Below the pieces are notes generated by a model. The model was not told where the DNA came from. It did not search any database and saw only the letters and a list, made by a program, of their open reading frames with translations. From contig NZ_JARHUC010000002.1 in NCBI RefSeq assembly GCF_029223255.1, forward strand, positions 783,011 to 847,010: a DNA stretch of 64,000 bases, in the 5' to 3' direction. A program made the translations under genes and the position numbers. The DNA comes from Albimonas marina (GTDB lineage: Bacteria > Pseudomonadota > Alphaproteobacteria > Rhodobacterales > Rhodobacteraceae). Below are positions 52,435-60,679 of this stretch, in pieces. Each line of letters starts with the position of its first letter. Positions within the stretch are counted from its first letter, which is position 1.

Positions 52435-53114
52435 TTCGCCCTCGCCTCGATCGCGGGACGACACATCTCTTCCATGTCGGCCACGGCAGCATCAAGACGT
52501 CGGTTGATGTCGTCGTCCGGCTCGCCCGCATCCCAGATGCGCGCTTCGCGTACTTGTCGGCGGTGGTCTTCTTCACGGACAACCTCCTCACGCAACGCGC
52601 GGGCGGGCACTGCTCCCCTGGCACGACGTGCTTCGTTCTGGGCCAATCGGGCCAGCACGTTAGCCGCTGAGACGATTTCGGCCTCAACGTCACGGAACGT
52701 TTGGAAAGGGTTGTCGGCGTCCGCGCCGAAAAGCGCGCGAAACCGATATCTCTTGGCGTGGAGGCCCGACAGCAGCGCGCGATTATCTTGCAACCGCGCG
52801 AGCGGAACGAAGTAGGCGTCGAGCTGACGTGCGAGGTCTTCTTCCTCCCCCTCCTCCCGCGGCCGTGCATCGGCTTCGCCTCCGAAGCCGCCCGGGTTGC
52901 GCACCCAATGAAAGACGTCCCGAGTCTCGTAGAAGGCCGCCAGGACTTCCTCAGCGAGTTCTGCCTTGCGGCGACCGCGCATCTCGTCTCGCCACGCGCC
53001 CAAGCCACGATAGGCGATCCACGCGACGATGATCGCGGCGCCAGCCGTCGCGATATCGGTCAGGATCGAAAAGACGTCGGCGGCGATGCCGACAATGGCA
53101 AGCGTTCGTTCCAT
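52431..53114 (-). CDS. Hypothetical one-TM protein coupled to integrase
   Basis: 227 residues from ATG 53114. One membrane helix near the N-terminus (IATAGAAIIVAWIAYRGLGAW, residues 22-42) is followed by a charged helical cytoplasmic part rich in Arg, Glu and Ala (REEVVREEDHRRQVREARIW). No known domain. Its stop overlaps the recombinase start, so the two are co-translated. It resembles many small island membrane proteins and may have no role in recombination. Confidence 0.6.
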   Translation of the reverse strand: MERTLAIVGIAADVFSILTDIATAGAAIIVAWIAYRGLGAWRDEMRGRRKAELAEEVLAAFYETRDVFHWVRNPGGFGGEADARPREEGEEEDLARQLDAYFVPLARLQDNRALLSGLHAKRYRFRALFGADADNPFQTFRDVEAEIVSAANVLARLAQNEARRARGAVPARALREEVVREEDHRRQVREARIWDAGEPDDDINRRLDAAVADMEEMCRPAIEARAK

Positions 53115-53209
53115 TCGCAAATAATATCATATAAAGGACATTATCAGATAGTATTTTGTCGCGTTGAGCAGATGGCGCTGTGTCCTCCCAAGGATGCTAC
53201 AGTTCCGAC

Positions 53210-53641
53210 ATGTGCAGGGAAGCGATCGAACGCGAGGTGGCCAGGTTCAGGGCCGCGATGGACGAAGTCCATGCCGACCTCGGCGACTTCTTCCAGACAT
53301 TTCCTCGCGGCTGCTGCGGCGACGTTGCAGAGCTTCTCGCCGCGCACCTGAAGGACGCCGGCTTGGGAACCTTCGCTTACGTCTCGGGCAGGCGAGAGGG
53401 AGGCTCTCATGCCTGGCTGGAACGCGACGGCCTGATCGCCGACGCCACGCCCGACCAGTTCGAAGACGGCCTGCGCCGACCGTTGGTCACGACCGACTCC
53501 ACATGGCACGACAGCTTTTCGGACAGAAACCCAATCATTGAGGACGGAGATTTTCGCGTGCTGTGCGGCGAAGAAAATCTGATACGCTTGGAGTCCGCCT
53601 ATGATCAGCTTCGGAAGTTCATGGATCAGCTACAGAAGTAG
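53210..53641 (+). CDS. Transglutaminase/papain-like predicted peptidase
   Basis: 143 residues from ATG 53210; GTG 53180 is the alternative. FPRGCCGDVAELLAAHL near residue 35 carries the putative Cys, GGSHAWLERDGLIADATPDQF near 66-86 gives His and Asp, in the Cys-His-Asp order of transglutaminase-fold enzymes. No signal peptide. Small cytosolic members of this type are often found in accessory regions; the substrate is unknown. It is preceded by 95 bp after the divergent one-TM gene. Confidence 0.6.
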   Translation: MCREAIEREVARFRAAMDEVHADLGDFFQTFPRGCCGDVAELLAAHLKDAGLGTFAYVSGRREGGSHAWLERDGLIADATPDQFEDGLRRPLVTTDSTWHDSFSDRNPIIEDGDFRVLCGEENLIRLESAYDQLRKFMDQLQK

Positions 53642-53908
53642 TAGTCGTTCGCTTCCGCAGGCAGGACAAACGCACGAATTTGGTGCACCAATGATGTAGA
53701 GAGGGTCGGCCTGAAGCCCAAATTCGCAATTGACTTTCTGCGACGAGCGGCGGTTTTCACAGCCGTGTGCAATTTGAGTGCCGGAACCCTGTGACTATTT
53801 CACTCATTTTTTAAGATCAATGCTCAGAAAGCTCGTAGCACTGCCATCGCGCGACGCGTGTCTTTCAAAACGACCTTCTATGACCGAGAAACCGCCAGGT
53901 TAGCACGG

Positions 53909-54868
53909 TCAACGACTAACGCACCCGTGGTAAACAAAGGTCGCGACATGCGTATCACAGAGCTCGTGATCGCCCCTAAACACCTTCATTTCATCCGGGC
54001 TAGCCTCCCACATCCAAAATATTACCTCTTTGTACTCCACCCCCATGGATGACATATATTTGGCTAGCTCGACATATAACTCGTCGGACAATGGGACCGC
54101 GCTTCCATCGGCCAAGGATATTTGATGGAATCCTAATTCTGCCTGAGAATCCCAAACCGTCCTCGCGACGCCACCCATGAAAACGAGCGGGCAGGCGGAG
54201 TAACAATTGGCATATATTGTTGTTTCAAACCCTCTTTCGCGAATTAGCATTCCTGCCCGCAGAGCATCGAGCACAGATCCCCCAGCAGAGCCCAAAGCAA
54301 TTTGATTAAGCTCCTTGTTTTCCTCTACTGCATTCCTAAATTTCTCAAAAAAACCATTCTCTATGTCTCCTATCACATACAGCGTCTCTCCATCGTCGGA
54401 TATTTTGTAGATTGACGATTTATCGTCTCTATTTTTATCTATAAAATAAGTATCTTGAAGTCCCGGTTCAATTGCGCACTCTAAATTCCATATCGCCCTT
54501 TTCGCGTCCGGCAGTGTTGCCCGCATCTGATTGGCGGTGGTAATCCAGTTTTGCAATGACACCGCCGACCACCATAGCTCATCGTCGCTTGCACTACTTA
54601 TTGTCGGATAGGGCGGCTCGAAGACGCTTACCCGGCCTTTCAACCCCAGCATTCGGCCGACTATGGCGCAGCGATGCATCCTTATGTCCGCGTTATTTAG
54701 GGCTGTGCCTCCACTGATCCAGCCGGTCCGCTCTTTCGCGGCTTCATAGTATTTGTCCGCCAGACGGCCAACGCGCTCAATAGCTATCGGCCACGAAGTC
54801 GCAATTGCACCTTCGACACTTGATATAACAAATATAAATGCGAGTAGCGATTCTGGAATAAACTTCAT
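53909..54868 (-). CDS. Secreted ClpP/crotonase-like (COG3904-type) protein
   Basis: 319 residues with a hydrophobic N-terminus (ESLLAFIFVISSVEGAIATSW) that looks like a signal peptide cut near GAIA. The C-terminal half has GSAGGSVLDALRAGMLIRERGFETTIY (ClpP-like Gly-rich oxyanion loop) and NCYSACPLVFMGG, where Ser of YSAC is in the ClpP nucleophile position. FHQISLADG fits the His segment. These periplasmic ClpP-fold proteins have unclear roles. The gene is visibly AT-rich and its codon use differs from the chromosome, indicating recent transfer. It is preceded by a long gap with no gene. Confidence 0.7.
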   Translation of the reverse strand: MKFIPESLLAFIFVISSVEGAIATSWPIAIERVGRLADKYYEAAKERTGWISGGTALNNADIRMHRCAIVGRMLGLKGRVSVFEPPYPTISSASDDELWWSAVSLQNWITTANQMRATLPDAKRAIWNLECAIEPGLQDTYFIDKNRDDKSSIYKISDDGETLYVIGDIENGFFEKFRNAVEENKELNQIALGSAGGSVLDALRAGMLIRERGFETTIYANCYSACPLVFMGGVARTVWDSQAELGFHQISLADGSAVPLSDELYVELAKYMSSMGVEYKEVIFWMWEASPDEMKVFRGDHELCDTHVATFVYHGCVSR

Positions 54869-55346
54869 TGATTCTGTTCTCTATTTTGAGCACGCCTATT
54901 GCTGCGTCCAGGTGACAGTTGCCTTGTCTGCCGCTTTCAGCCTTGAAGCTCCTCGCCGGACACAAGGCTTGTACACAGCAGCCCCCTTCATCGGGTCCGA
55001 CCCAGCCCATCAAATGCCGAGAATGCGGAGCTAGTAAAGATGCCATGGTTCGTTGATGCTCATGCATCCAGCTCGCATTATTCAGAAAATTTAATCCTTG
55101 TGCGCCCCAAAGTTAGGGGCGCAGGTTGTGTGCCCTCCCTCGCCTCAGGGAGAACTGAATCAGGCCGCGGCGGTTACTTCAATGCCGGGTTCTTCAACGG
55201 CATTCGCCCTGAGCAGTCAAATTGCCATCTCAAAGCGTGCGTCCGCTTCGCGCCCCAAGTCTGCCGTTCCCGTACTCTCATGAGCACCACGAAACCTACC
55301 GCAAACCTTAATCCCATTGCAGGTCCGGGGTGCGCAGAAACCCGCA
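54869..55346. other. Non-coding stretch with a terminator-like hairpin
   Basis: No convincing gene: all open frames are short and without family pattern. The perfect hairpin GCGCCCC (55102-55108) and GGGGCGC (55116-55122) with a 7-nt loop is the only clear structure. Confidence 0.45.
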
Positions 55347-56075
55347 TTAAGAATGACCTGTGTTATGTCGTTTGGCTCGTGCACCTGTTCGGGCGTCTTT
55401 ATTTAACAAATTCTGAACGTGCTGCTGCAATGTCCTCCGCTCAACAGCACGGATGTTTTCTTCTAATTTCACGACATACTGATGCCAATCGCGCATAAAC
55501 GCCTTCCGTGGGGACTCGATAAGCGCCTCTATTGCCTCGGCCAATAGATCGTGTCCGCGGATCCATGAACTGATTTGGACAACATCCATAGCCGCTATCT
55601 GCGACGTGCGCTCCGCTTCAATAGCATCATTCTGTTGATTTAGAGCTACGCTCCATTGGCCATGAGCAAGCTTATTCCTGAATAGACTCGGGTCAAACAC
55701 GTGCAGGTCTATGATATCGTATAGCTTCTTCTTAGTGTTCGGCTGAAAGCTTCCTCTTTTTGCGTCTAGGTGACGCAAGCCAAGATCGACAGCCTTCTTC
55801 CAAGCGGCAGCAATTCCCTTCTTTTTTGCTCTTTGAATCTGCTCAATCTCATCGATCTCAAAGCCATAAGGCGTATGAATTATCTTGGAGAAGTTGGCCT
55901 CAGCCCAAGAGCAAAAGAGAAGCGCATAGGTCTTAGTGAATGCCGAAATACGCGCTTGATCGTTTGAGCGGAGGGCATCGTTTACACATCTGTGCACTTG
56001 CCGCAGCGCTGTCTTCAGTGAGCGCGCATTCTGCACTTGAGCTTGGTAAATTGCTAGTTTCGCGGATTGGTCCAT
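55347..56075 (-). CDS. HEPN-domain-like protein
   Basis: 242 residues from ATG 56075; a longer frame to 56171 would start inside the tRNA-like sequence and is rejected. The protein is all-helical and contains LFRNKLAHGQW near residue 145, the RN(x3)H motif (Rx4H) of HEPN ribonucleases. The upstream part (KTYALLFCSWAEANFSKII) looks like the first HEPN helices. HEPN proteins often act as RNA-cleaving toxins or abortive-infection factors. No minimal nucleotidyltransferase antitoxin is adjacent. The gene is AT-rich, typical of the island. Confidence 0.65.
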   Translation of the reverse strand: MDQSAKLAIYQAQVQNARSLKTALRQVHRCVNDALRSNDQARISAFTKTYALLFCSWAEANFSKIIHTPYGFEIDEIEQIQRAKKKGIAAAWKKAVDLGLRHLDAKRGSFQPNTKKKLYDIIDLHVFDPSLFRNKLAHGQWSVALNQQNDAIEAERTSQIAAMDVVQISSWIRGHDLLAEAIEALIESPRKAFMRDWHQYVVKLEENIRAVERRTLQQHVQNLLNKDARTGARAKRHNTGHS

Positions 56076-56082
56076 TATAAAT

Positions 56083-56128
56083 CCGGGCTGTCGAGAGTGG
56101 GGCATCAGCCCGACTCTCGACAGCCCGG
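56083..56128. repeat. 16-bp perfect inverted repeat mirroring the tRNA-like 3' end
   Basis: CCGGGCTGTCGAGAGT (56083-56098) and ACTCTCGACAGCCCGG (56113-56128) are perfectly complementary with a 14-nt loop that itself can pair GGC/GCC. The right arm is the acceptor and half T-arm of the tRNA-like gene, so the left arm is an inverted copy of it. It could act as terminator for the RNA or as a recombination site. Confidence 0.7.
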
Positions 56129-56188
56129 AATCGAACCGGGACCTCTGACCAAAAGTCAGCGCCTCTGCCATATTAAGGCTACTGCCGC
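56116..56188 (-). tRNA. tRNA-like gene, possible anticodon UUU, noncanonical
   Basis: On the minus strand 73 nt can be folded as a cloverleaf: acceptor GCGGCAG/CTGTCGA (6 of 7 pairs), a D-arm CCTT/GAGG with GG in the loop, anticodon arm CTGA-CTTTTGG-TCAG and a perfect T-arm CCCGG-TTCGATT-CCGGG. The first acceptor pair is mismatched, there is one extra base before the D-arm, the anticodon stem has 4 bp, and the variable region is short. It could be a phage-type tRNA, a decayed tRNA or an attachment-site remnant. It does not match the tRNA-Lys of the island boundary. Confidence 0.5.
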
Positions 56189-56702
56189 ACAGTGTGCATA
56201 AGGCTCGACAAATCGTCGATCAAGAACTGGAGCTCGGCAGTAGAGGATAATGCTCGACCCACGTGACGGATATGCCACAAAGCCGCGAGCGACCCTGCCC
56301 TCAGGATGGAAGGGGGGGACGGATTTGATGCGGCGTGCCACTGCACTTTGCTGCCGCTCATCCAAGGCGCAGCGAACGGCAACTCCCCGCACGACTGTCC
56401 GCGGGCGCGGCTCATGCGGCGCCAGCCAGGAAGGTCCGAGAAGGGCTAGCCAGAACGACGAAAGGCCCGCGCCACCCCGGCGCGTGCCTTCGGATGTGGC
56501 CGACATCTGCGCCGTCAACGCTACGGCAGCCGCTTCGCCACCTCTGCCTTCACGCGCATCTGGCGTAGCACCCAGCCGGCTCTCGACGCTGAACGCGAGC
56601 CCGGTCGCGTCGAACTACAAATGGCGTGCGCCACACTCGCTACGGTTGACTACGTGAACAGGGCGTGACTTTCATACGCGACATGAAATGGAGGGGAAAC
56701 AA
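56189..56702. other. Non-coding stretch of about 510 bp
   Basis: Several open frames overlap on both strands but none has a ribosome-binding site, family similarity or consistent composition. No structure beyond short palindromes is seen. Confidence 0.45.
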
Positions 56703-56972
56703 ATGATTCCGAAGAGCATCGTCACCCGCATCGCATTGGTCGGTTTTGTATGCGTCGCTACGTCAAGTATCGCAGGCTGCGCGTCCAGCGCCGTGACTGC
56801 AGACCTTGAAAGCGACAAGGCCATTGTGCAGCTCACCGGAAGTGACTTTAGCGTAGCAGATGCAGAGGCCCGTCGCGCGTGCTCCATCCATGGAAAGACT
56901 CCGCAGCGGATCAGTCATCGTTGCGCAGATCAGTACTGCATCTCCAAGCATGTGCTCTACGCTTGCAAATAG
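56703..56972 (+). CDS. Small secreted lipoprotein, unknown function
   Basis: 89 residues from ATG 56703, which has GGAGGGG seven bases upstream. A signal peptide with lipobox SIAGC (Cys about residue 25) is followed by a 64-residue mature domain with four Cys (RRACSIHGK, HRCADQYCISKHVLYACK), probably disulphide-linked. It is common for island and prophage genomes to carry such lipoproteins. No family is recognised. Confidence 0.7.
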   Translation: MIPKSIVTRIALVGFVCVATSSIAGCASSAVTADLESDKAIVQLTGSDFSVADAEARRACSIHGKTPQRISHRCADQYCISKHVLYACK

Positions 56973-57048
56973 GCAGGTGAGTTAGCCCTGGTGCAACTGG
57001 CCCGTGCCTCCGAGGCGCGGGCCTTCGCATGTCCGCTGCGGCCGGCCC

Positions 57049-57504
57049 TCAGACGACCGTGGAGAGGCCCAAACCAAGCCCGACCGCCGCGAGCAGCCAG
57101 GCACCCCAGAACCACGGCCCGAACATCCGCGACAGCACCCGCATCGGACCGGCCTTGTAGCGGAACGCCCAGCGGGAGTGGGTCAGCTGGTAGCTGGCCG
57201 CATGCCGGACGTTCGAGTCGCGATTGTCGAACATCAGCCGCTCGCCACCGACCTCGATCTCGGCGACCGCGTGGCCGCCCTCCGGCGTCTCGACGTGCCA
57301 GACGTCGACCTCGCGGGAGAACAGCAGCCGGCGCAGCATCGCCCCCGTGCCGCCGTAGAACCGCGACAGGACGGTCAGGCTGAAGTCCTCGCAGTCGCCG
57401 TAGAGCCGGCCGTCCCGCTGCTTGCGCATCACCTGCCAACGGTCGCGCCAGCCGTCGGGGGTGTAGATGAAATCGCGCCGGACCTCGGCGACGATCGCCT
57501 TGAG
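57049..57504 (-). pseudogene. Transglutaminase-like cysteine protease, 5' truncated by an IS3 element
   Basis: The frame continues without start from the IS boundary (57505) through AIVAEVRRDFIYTPDGWRD, then YGDCEDFSLTVLSRF (Cys), GGHAVAEIEVGGE (His) and FDNRDSN (Asp), a BTLCP-type triad. It ends in a C-terminal membrane helix (FWGAWLLAAVGLGLGLSTVV). The N-terminal part and start are missing. An internal GTG/ATG at about 57432 could allow a short product. The IS3-family end starts at 57506. Confidence 0.75.
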
Positions 57505-57544
57505 CTGAACCGCTCCGGGTCTGCCGGAGGCCGATGTTCGTTAG

Positions 57545-57841
57545 CTACGCGGCCACATCGCGCGTTTCCAGCGCAGCGTGGAATGCGTCTTCGGCCTCTG
57601 CTGGCGGCACATTGCCGATAGGCTGCAGCAGGCGGCGGTTGTTGAACCAGTCGACCCATTCGAGGGTGGCGAACTCCACCGCCTCGAAGCTGCACCATGG
57701 CCCGCGTCGGTGGATGACCTCCGCTTTGAACAGGCCGTTGATCGTCTCGGCCAGGGCGTTGTCATAGCTGTCTCCGATGCTGCCGACCGAAGGCTCGATG
57801 CCCGCTTCCGCCAGGCGCTCGGTGTAGCGAATGGACGGATA
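57545..57841 (-). pseudogene. IS3 orfB, 3' fragment
   Basis: 99 codons including the stop. It continues the orfB frame after the IS30 insertion: YPSIRYTERLAEAGIEPSVG, then DNALAETINGLFKAEVIH, which carries the catalytic Glu, and FNNRRLLQPIGNVPP at the end. The Gln before Tyr is supplied by the duplicated TTG (CAA on this strand). Without the 5' part it makes no transposase. Confidence 0.87.
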
Positions 57842-57844
57842 TTG

Positions 57845-59304
57845 GGCGGCCTCAACCGGTCGTCGCAACACCGCCAGTTTCGAGCTTTCTCAACGCCTCG
57901 TCCAGCGCCTCGGCCGGCGTCCGCCAGTCCAGCGTTTCGCGCGGCCGCGAGTTGAGCGCGGCAGCGACCGCCTCGAGTTCTTCGGGCCCATGAGCGGAGA
58001 GGTCCGTGCCCTTCGGAAAGTACTGGCGCAGCAGGCCGTTGGTGTTCTCGTTCGTACCGCGCTGCCATGGGCTGTGAGGATCGCAGAAGTAGATCGGCAG
58101 GCCAGCCAGGATCTTCAGCTCGGCGTGCCGCGCCATCTCCGCGCCCTGATCCCAGGCCAGCGATCGGCGGAGCTGCTGCGGAAGCATGACGATGGCGCGC
58201 GCGATGGCGTCTCGAACCGCCTCCGCGCCATGACCGGCGGTCGCCGGCCCGTTCTTCGCCCGCGGCCTCTCGCCATGTCCCTCCATCGGCGGCAGGTGCA
58301 GCAGCAGCGTGAAGCGGGTCGTGCGCTCGACCAGCGTCCCGATCGCCGACCGGTGAAGGCCGATGATCAGGTCGCCCTCCCAATGGCCGGGGACGGCCCG
58401 ATCCTCCGCCTCCGCCGGCCGTTCGCTGATCATGATCTCTGAGGTGACGAAGGACTTGCCACGGCCGGCCAGCCGCGACCGCGGAACGCGCAGAGCCCGG
58501 CCCGTCCGCAGGCACGCCGTGAGCTCGCGACGCAGGCCCCCGCGGGACTGAACGTAGAGCGCCTGATAGATGGCCTCGTGCGAGATGCGCATCGATGGAT
58601 CCTCGGGAAAGTCGTGGCGCAGCCTGTGCGAGATCTGCTCGGGGCTCCATGCTCGCGCCCATCTCCTCGGCTGCCGTCGGCCATGACGACGCCCCTTCCA
58701 TGATGTCGCCGGCCCGTCGAGCGCGGGTCCGCCCGGCGCCGAGATCCTGCCGGCGAGGCGATCCTCGACATAGGCGCGCAGAGCCACGTTCGTCGCCAGC
58801 TTCGCTGCCTTGGGCCGCCGAGCGGAGCGGTCGGCATGCCATTGCGCGGCGCTCGCCCTGTATTCCAGGCCGCCGCTGCGTGTCGCCGCATTGCGCCGGA
58901 TCTCCCGCGAAATCGTCGAAGGCGCCCGACCCAGCCGCCTTGCGATGTCGCGCACGCCCAGACCCATCGCGCGTCCCAGCGCGATCTCCTCGCGCTCGGC
59001 GAAGGACAGGTGTCGACCCGTCGGCCGCGGCGCCGAAACCGCCAGATGCGTCGGCGCCATGCCGCCGGCCCTCCGGAACCATCGGGCGCCGACTGCGGAC
59101 GACACGCCCGCTGCCGCCGCCGCGGCCTCAGTGGAGACGCCTGTTGCGATGGCCGCCCAGAACGCCGCCAAAGCTTCGCGCCGCGCCGCATCGGGGCGGC
59201 CGGGGGAGCATAGCTTCGCTCGCCCCGATTTGTCCGAGCGCCTCTTCCTCGTCGCCATCGCAACCTCCATCAGCAGGACGTTGCGACGACCGGTTGAGGC
59301 CGCC
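57845..59304. mobile_element. IS30-family element with 3-bp target duplication
   Basis: The 1460-bp element has perfect 25-bp inverted ends (GGCGGCCTCAACCGG… at 57845-57869 and its complement at 59280-59304). It is flanked by TTG at 57842-57844 and 59305-59307. Deleting the element with one TTG restores the host orfB frame exactly. The single gene is a full transposase. Confidence 0.92.
57852..59258 (-). CDS. IS30-family transposase
   Basis: 468 residues from ATG 59258 with GGAGG five bases upstream. The N-terminal HTH part reads [37 protein letters not shown], the IS30 helix-turn-helix. The DDE core is [10 protein letters not shown] (Asp), [11 protein letters not shown] (Asp) and [20 protein letters not shown] (Glu). 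Its stop lies within the left inverted repeat. Reading frame intact; probably active. Confidence 0.93.
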   Translation of the reverse strand: MATRKRRSDKSGRAKLCSPGRPDAARREALAAFWAAIATGVSTEAAAAAAGVSSAVGARWFRRAGGMAPTHLAVSAPRPTGRHLSFAEREEIALGRAMGLGVRDIARRLGRAPSTISREIRRNAATRSGGLEYRASAAQWHADRSARRPKAAKLATNVALRAYVEDRLAGRISAPGGPALDGPATSWKGRRHGRRQPRRWARAWSPEQISHRLRHDFPEDPSMRISHEAIYQALYVQSRGGLRRELTACLRTGRALRVPRSRLAGRGKSFVTSEIMISERPAEAEDRAVPGHWEGDLIIGLHRSAIGTLVERTTRFTLLLHLPPMEGHGERPRAKNGPATAGHGAEAVRDAIARAIVMLPQQLRRSLAWDQGAEMARHAELKILAGLPIYFCDPHSPWQRGTNENTNGLLRQYFPKGTDLSAHGPEELEAVAAALNSRPRETLDWRTPAEALDEALRKLETGGVATTG

Positions 59305-59907
59305 TTGCGAGCCCCGGTCCGAGTGGTGGACCAGCCCTGCGCCGGGCCGCCGCTGATGGACGGCCTGTTCCAGGGCATCCAGCACGAAGCCCGCGTGCGC
59401 CGTGCGGCTGACGCGCCACCCCACGATCGGTCGTGCGAAGGCGTCGATCACGAAGGCGACGTGTACGAAGCCCTGCCAGGTCGCGACGTATGTGAAGTCG
59501 CTGACCCACAGCATGTTCGGGGCCGGAACCCGGAACCGCCGGTTCACCCGGTCCAGCGGGCATGGGGCGGCCTTGTCCTGGACCGTGGTCCTGAGCGGCT
59601 TCCCTCGGATCACGCCCTTGAGACCCAGGTCCTTCATCAGCCGCGCCACCGTGCATCGGGCGACGTCGAAGCCTTCGCGGCGCATCTGACGCCAGATCTT
59701 GCGCACGCCGTAGACGCCGAAGTTCTCATCGAAGACGCGCCGGATCTCCGGGCGCAGGGCATCGTCACGCCGCGCCCGATCGGACCTGCGGGACGGCTCC
59801 GCCCGTTTGGCCAGGTGATCGTAGTAGGTGGAAGGGGCGATCGGCAGGACCCGGCAGATCGGCTCGACCCCATGCTCCCCCCGCTGATCGTCGATGAAGG
59901 CGATCAT
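59305..59907 (-). pseudogene. IS3 orfB, 5' fragment
   Basis: 201 codons from ATG 59907, overlapping the orfA stop by 4 bp. HTH_21-like [20 protein letters not shown] and the core [33 protein letters not shown] (first and second Asp) are intact up to SDRGSQ, where the IS30 element enters. Joined to 57841-57545 it gives a 299-residue protein. Confidence 0.88.
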
Positions 59908-60230
59908 GTCTTCGACCGGCGGTCGAGCTCCGCCTGGGCGAAATACGCGCTGGCCTTGCGAAGGATCTCGTTCGCCTGGCGCAGCTCGCGGTTCTCCCGC
60001 TCCAGCGCCTTCATCTTCTCCGCCATCTCGGCGGGAACGCCCGCCCGGCGGCCGCCGTCGATCTCCGCCCGCTTCACCCATTCGTTCAGCGTCTGCGCCG
60101 CGCAGCCGATCTTCGGCGCGATCGACACGATCGCAGCCCAGCGGGAGCCGCGCTCCGCTTCGCTGTCCAGCACCAAGCGAACCGCGCGATCGCGGACCTC
60201 AGGGGAGAACTTGTTCGTCGTCTTGCTCAT
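59904..60230 (-). CDS. IS3-family orfA (HTH protein)
   Basis: 108 residues. [18 protein letters not shown] and [19 protein letters not shown] are the OrfA helix-turn-helix, followed by a leucine-zipper-like [32 protein letters not shown]. It overlaps orfB by 4 bp; in IS3 elements OrfA and OrfB are normally joined by -1 frameshifting. It is intact but its partner is not. Confidence 0.9.
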   Translation of the reverse strand: MSKTTNKFSPEVRDRAVRLVLDSEAERGSRWAAIVSIAPKIGCAAQTLNEWVKRAEIDGGRRAGVPAEMAEKMKALERENRELRQANEILRKASAYFAQAELDRRSKT

Positions 60231-60245
60231 GGGGCTCCATCCTAC

Positions 60246-60479
60246 TCAGGAGTGGGAGCCTCCGGCAGACCCGGAGCGGCTCAGCCGCGCATTCTCGTCT
60301 TCGAGCGCCTTCAGCCGGCGCATCTCGCTCGGCAGCAGGCCCGCGTACTTCTTCCGCCAGGCGTAGAACGTGGCCTGGCTGATCCCGGCCTTCCGGCAGA
60401 CGTCGCCGATCGGAACGCCCTCCTCGGCCTGATTAAGGATGAACGCCTTCTGCGCGTCCGAAAAATTGCTCGCCTTCAT
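60246..60479 (-). pseudogene. Second IS3-family orfA (IS407-like), 3' truncated
   Basis: Starts MKASNFSDAQKAFILNQAEE and has [28 protein letters not shown], a typical IS407-type OrfA. After DENARL at about 60284 it runs into the other IS3 element's inverted repeat and ends at 60246. Its orfB and the rest of its element are absent. A GATCCCCGAGACTTGG segment upstream (complement near 60540-60556) probably marks its left end. Confidence 0.85.
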
Positions 60480-60679
60480 GGATCTCCGCTCCTTCGCCGG
60501 CCGGGGAAAGGATACCCGGGATTCCAGCTTCGAGCGGTCCAAGTCTCGGGGATCACAGCACCAGACGCTCACAAAGAGTCAAAAGACACTGTTTTTGAGG
60601 CTCCTAATCGCGCACGATACCAGCGATTCATCAATGTGAACAACTCGAATCACCGAACACATGGCTGCGGGGTGGCGCG

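Larger units (their letters stand above)
57506..60283. mobile_element. IS3-family element, interrupted by an IS30-family element
   Basis: Terminal inverted repeats of 26 bp are seen at 57506-57531 and 60258-60283 (TGARCCGCTCCGGG… with one A/G difference). It contains orfA (59904-60230) and orfB split by an IS30-type insertion. No matching target duplication is seen: the left side is a truncated peptidase gene and the right side is another IS3-family orfA, so deletion or recombination followed insertion. Confidence 0.85.

Noticed and set aside
55040..55498. 152-codon plus-strand frame
   Set aside because: No RBS or family pattern, and it overlaps the HEPN gene on the other strand.
56116..56188. 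attR copy of the tRNA-Lys boundary
   Set aside because: Only the CTGAC…GTCAG anticodon region is similar; T-arm and acceptor differ from those at 36894-36942.
56156..56518. 120-codon minus-strand frame overlapping the tRNA-like sequence
   Set aside because: It runs into a folded RNA structure, has no RBS, and has no domain pattern.
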